64,000 bases of DNA from Oceanobacillus limi (lineage in GTDB: Bacteria; Bacillota; Bacilli; Bacillales; Amphibacillaceae): positions 1-64,000 of the forward strand of contig NZ_FOHE01000007.1 in NCBI RefSeq assembly GCF_900111445.1. Direction: 5' to 3'. The translations under genes and the position numbers were made by a program. Below are positions 63,197-64,000 of this stretch, one piece after another. Under the pieces are notes generated by a model. The model saw only the letters and a program-made list of their open reading frames with translations, was not told where the DNA came from and did not search any database. Numbering within the stretch: the stretch's first letter is position 1; every line of letters begins with the position of its first letter.

Positions 63197-63916
63197 CTAG
63201 TTTTCTTTCCTTACCTGATTCTCAATCTGTAATGCAGTAGATAAAATGTGGAGAAAAGTTTCAAAGGTTGAAGAACTATCTAATGAGGTTTCATAGCAGT
63301 GGACGACATAACCTGCTATTTCTTTTCTTGCGTCAAAATCAAAATGATAAAAATCCGTAATTGGGAAATATAACCTATCTCCTATAGGAATCAATGTCCC
63401 CATTACAATTTCACCTTTCATTGGGGCTACAGCAGATCGATTTAATATCATAACATCTAAGGTTCTAGTTTCCATCATATCTGTTACAACTAAGGATCGG
63501 TCACTATGTTTATACCCAATGTGATAAAACTTTGGGACTGCATGATGCCATTCTCTTAGCCATGACTTTATGATAGGTTTTTGATTGCTGGCATTTTCTT
63601 TAATATAGAACTCTACATCACTACTTCCCAAATCTTGGTACGCCTGATAAAATACATGCCACCAAAACAAATTATGCTCTAGCGCATTTCTTTTCTCCTC
63701 CAGCAGATGATGCTCTTCCATAAAAGGTTTGAACAACGTTATAAAAGCTACATAATTATGTTTTACTACATACCTCGTAAAGTCATTAAATACATCGAGA
63801 AGTAGTGTGTTCCTTAACTCATCTGATATAGGATGCTCCTGATGGAATTTCTTTGCATTTGTCTCCGTTTGGGCAAATTCAATCACCTTTCCAACGCTTA
63901 ACCTGTCTTTCATCAT
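63197..63916 (-). CDS. Hypothetical cytoplasmic protein, 239 aa
   Basis: This encodes 239 residues with two ATGs at 63916 and 63913 and AGGAGG upstream. The N-terminal ~120 residues are helical and aromatic-rich (LLLDVFNDFTRYVVKHNYVA, NLFWWHVFYQAYQDLG). The C-terminal part is beta-rich (SLVVTDMMETRTLDVMILNR, AVAPMKGEIVMGTLIPIGDR). That layout (helical domain plus a small beta barrel around GEIVMGTLIP) resembles proteins found with SEC-C domains, but no zinc motif is present. No membrane segment. I do not recognise a named family. Confidence 0.65.
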   Translation of the reverse strand: MMKDRLSVGKVIEFAQTETNAKKFHQEHPISDELRNTLLLDVFNDFTRYVVKHNYVAFITLFKPFMEEHHLLEEKRNALEHNLFWWHVFYQAYQDLGSSDVEFYIKENASNQKPIIKSWLREWHHAVPKFYHIGYKHSDRSLVVTDMMETRTLDVMILNRSAVAPMKGEIVMGTLIPIGDRLYFPITDFYHFDFDARKEIAGYVVHCYETSLDSSSTFETFLHILSTALQIENQVRKEN

Positions 63917-64000
63917 TAAATCAATCCTCCTAAAAAATAGTAAGTAATAGTAGACTATCCAAATACTTACTATTATTAATTCGACAGATTTTCCTATTAC

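Overview
The window is chromosomal DNA of a low-GC, endospore-forming Firmicute. The best fit is a Bacillaceae member of the Oceanobacillus/Virgibacillus/Gracilibacillus kind. The evidence is two H-type small acid-soluble spore proteins, the sporulation trio SpoVR, YhbH and PrkA, a SinI-like anti-repressor, Bacillus-only families (YpjP, YwnF, YugP, DUF3231, DUF4083), AGGAGG-type ribosome binding sites and frequent TTG/GTG starts. I saw no rRNA, tRNA, CRISPR array or complete insertion sequence.

Layout. 0-5 kb: a broken gene at the left edge, a CNNM/CBS membrane protein, spore proteins, a STAS-domain sensor and YpjP. 5-9 kb: the phosphate-uptake operon pstS-pstC-pstA-pstB behind a Pho box. 9-17.3 kb: a chemoreceptor, an MFS exporter, a YebC-family regulator, a TraB-family protein, an Spx paralogue that has lost its redox switch, YwnF, a small alarmone synthetase and the YugP protease. 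17.7-31 kb: a two-component system, a CAP-domain lipoprotein, an IS110 remnant, two paralogous ECF sigma/membrane-regulator pairs, a phosphoesterase, two DUF3231 genes and an MscS channel. 31-42 kb: a scrambled accessory region anchored on spoVR. 42-50 kb: a Zur-controlled zinc lipoprotein, HtpG, YhbH and PrkA. 50-64 kb: a DUF421 protein and 3-methyladenine glycosylase, a SinI-like peptide, a fused pseudo-hydrolase/SARP regulator, a Bce-type two-component/ABC module, a beta-lactamase-fold protein, an FtsZ-like protein without its GTPase domain, a second DUF421 protein and a TerC-family exporter.

The most unusual part is 31.6-42 kb. Full-length spoVR is followed downstream by four partial copies of its own 3' end. 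Three of them begin at the same codon, just before the GWASYW motif, and each is preceded by the same ~15-bp sequence (AACACCTAYACGATA) that the intact gene lacks. Small accessory genes sit between the copies: a retropepsin-like protease with a partner protein, a polymorphic-toxin C-terminus with a broken immunity-like gene, a third ECF sigma/DUF4179 pair, a frameshifted secreted protein with a DUF4083 peptide, and a group II intron remnant. It looks like a cassette array built on the 3' end of a housekeeping sporulation gene. I know of no description of such an array, but could not search for one.

Other points of note are a ~33-kDa FtsZ-family protein that keeps the T7 loop but lacks the nucleotide-binding domain, a six-copy helically phased GCTCATAAA array at 45.7 kb, and an alpha/beta-hydrolase without its catalytic Ser and His fused to a transcription-factor domain. 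Functional statements rest on motif recognition by eye; no database search was run.
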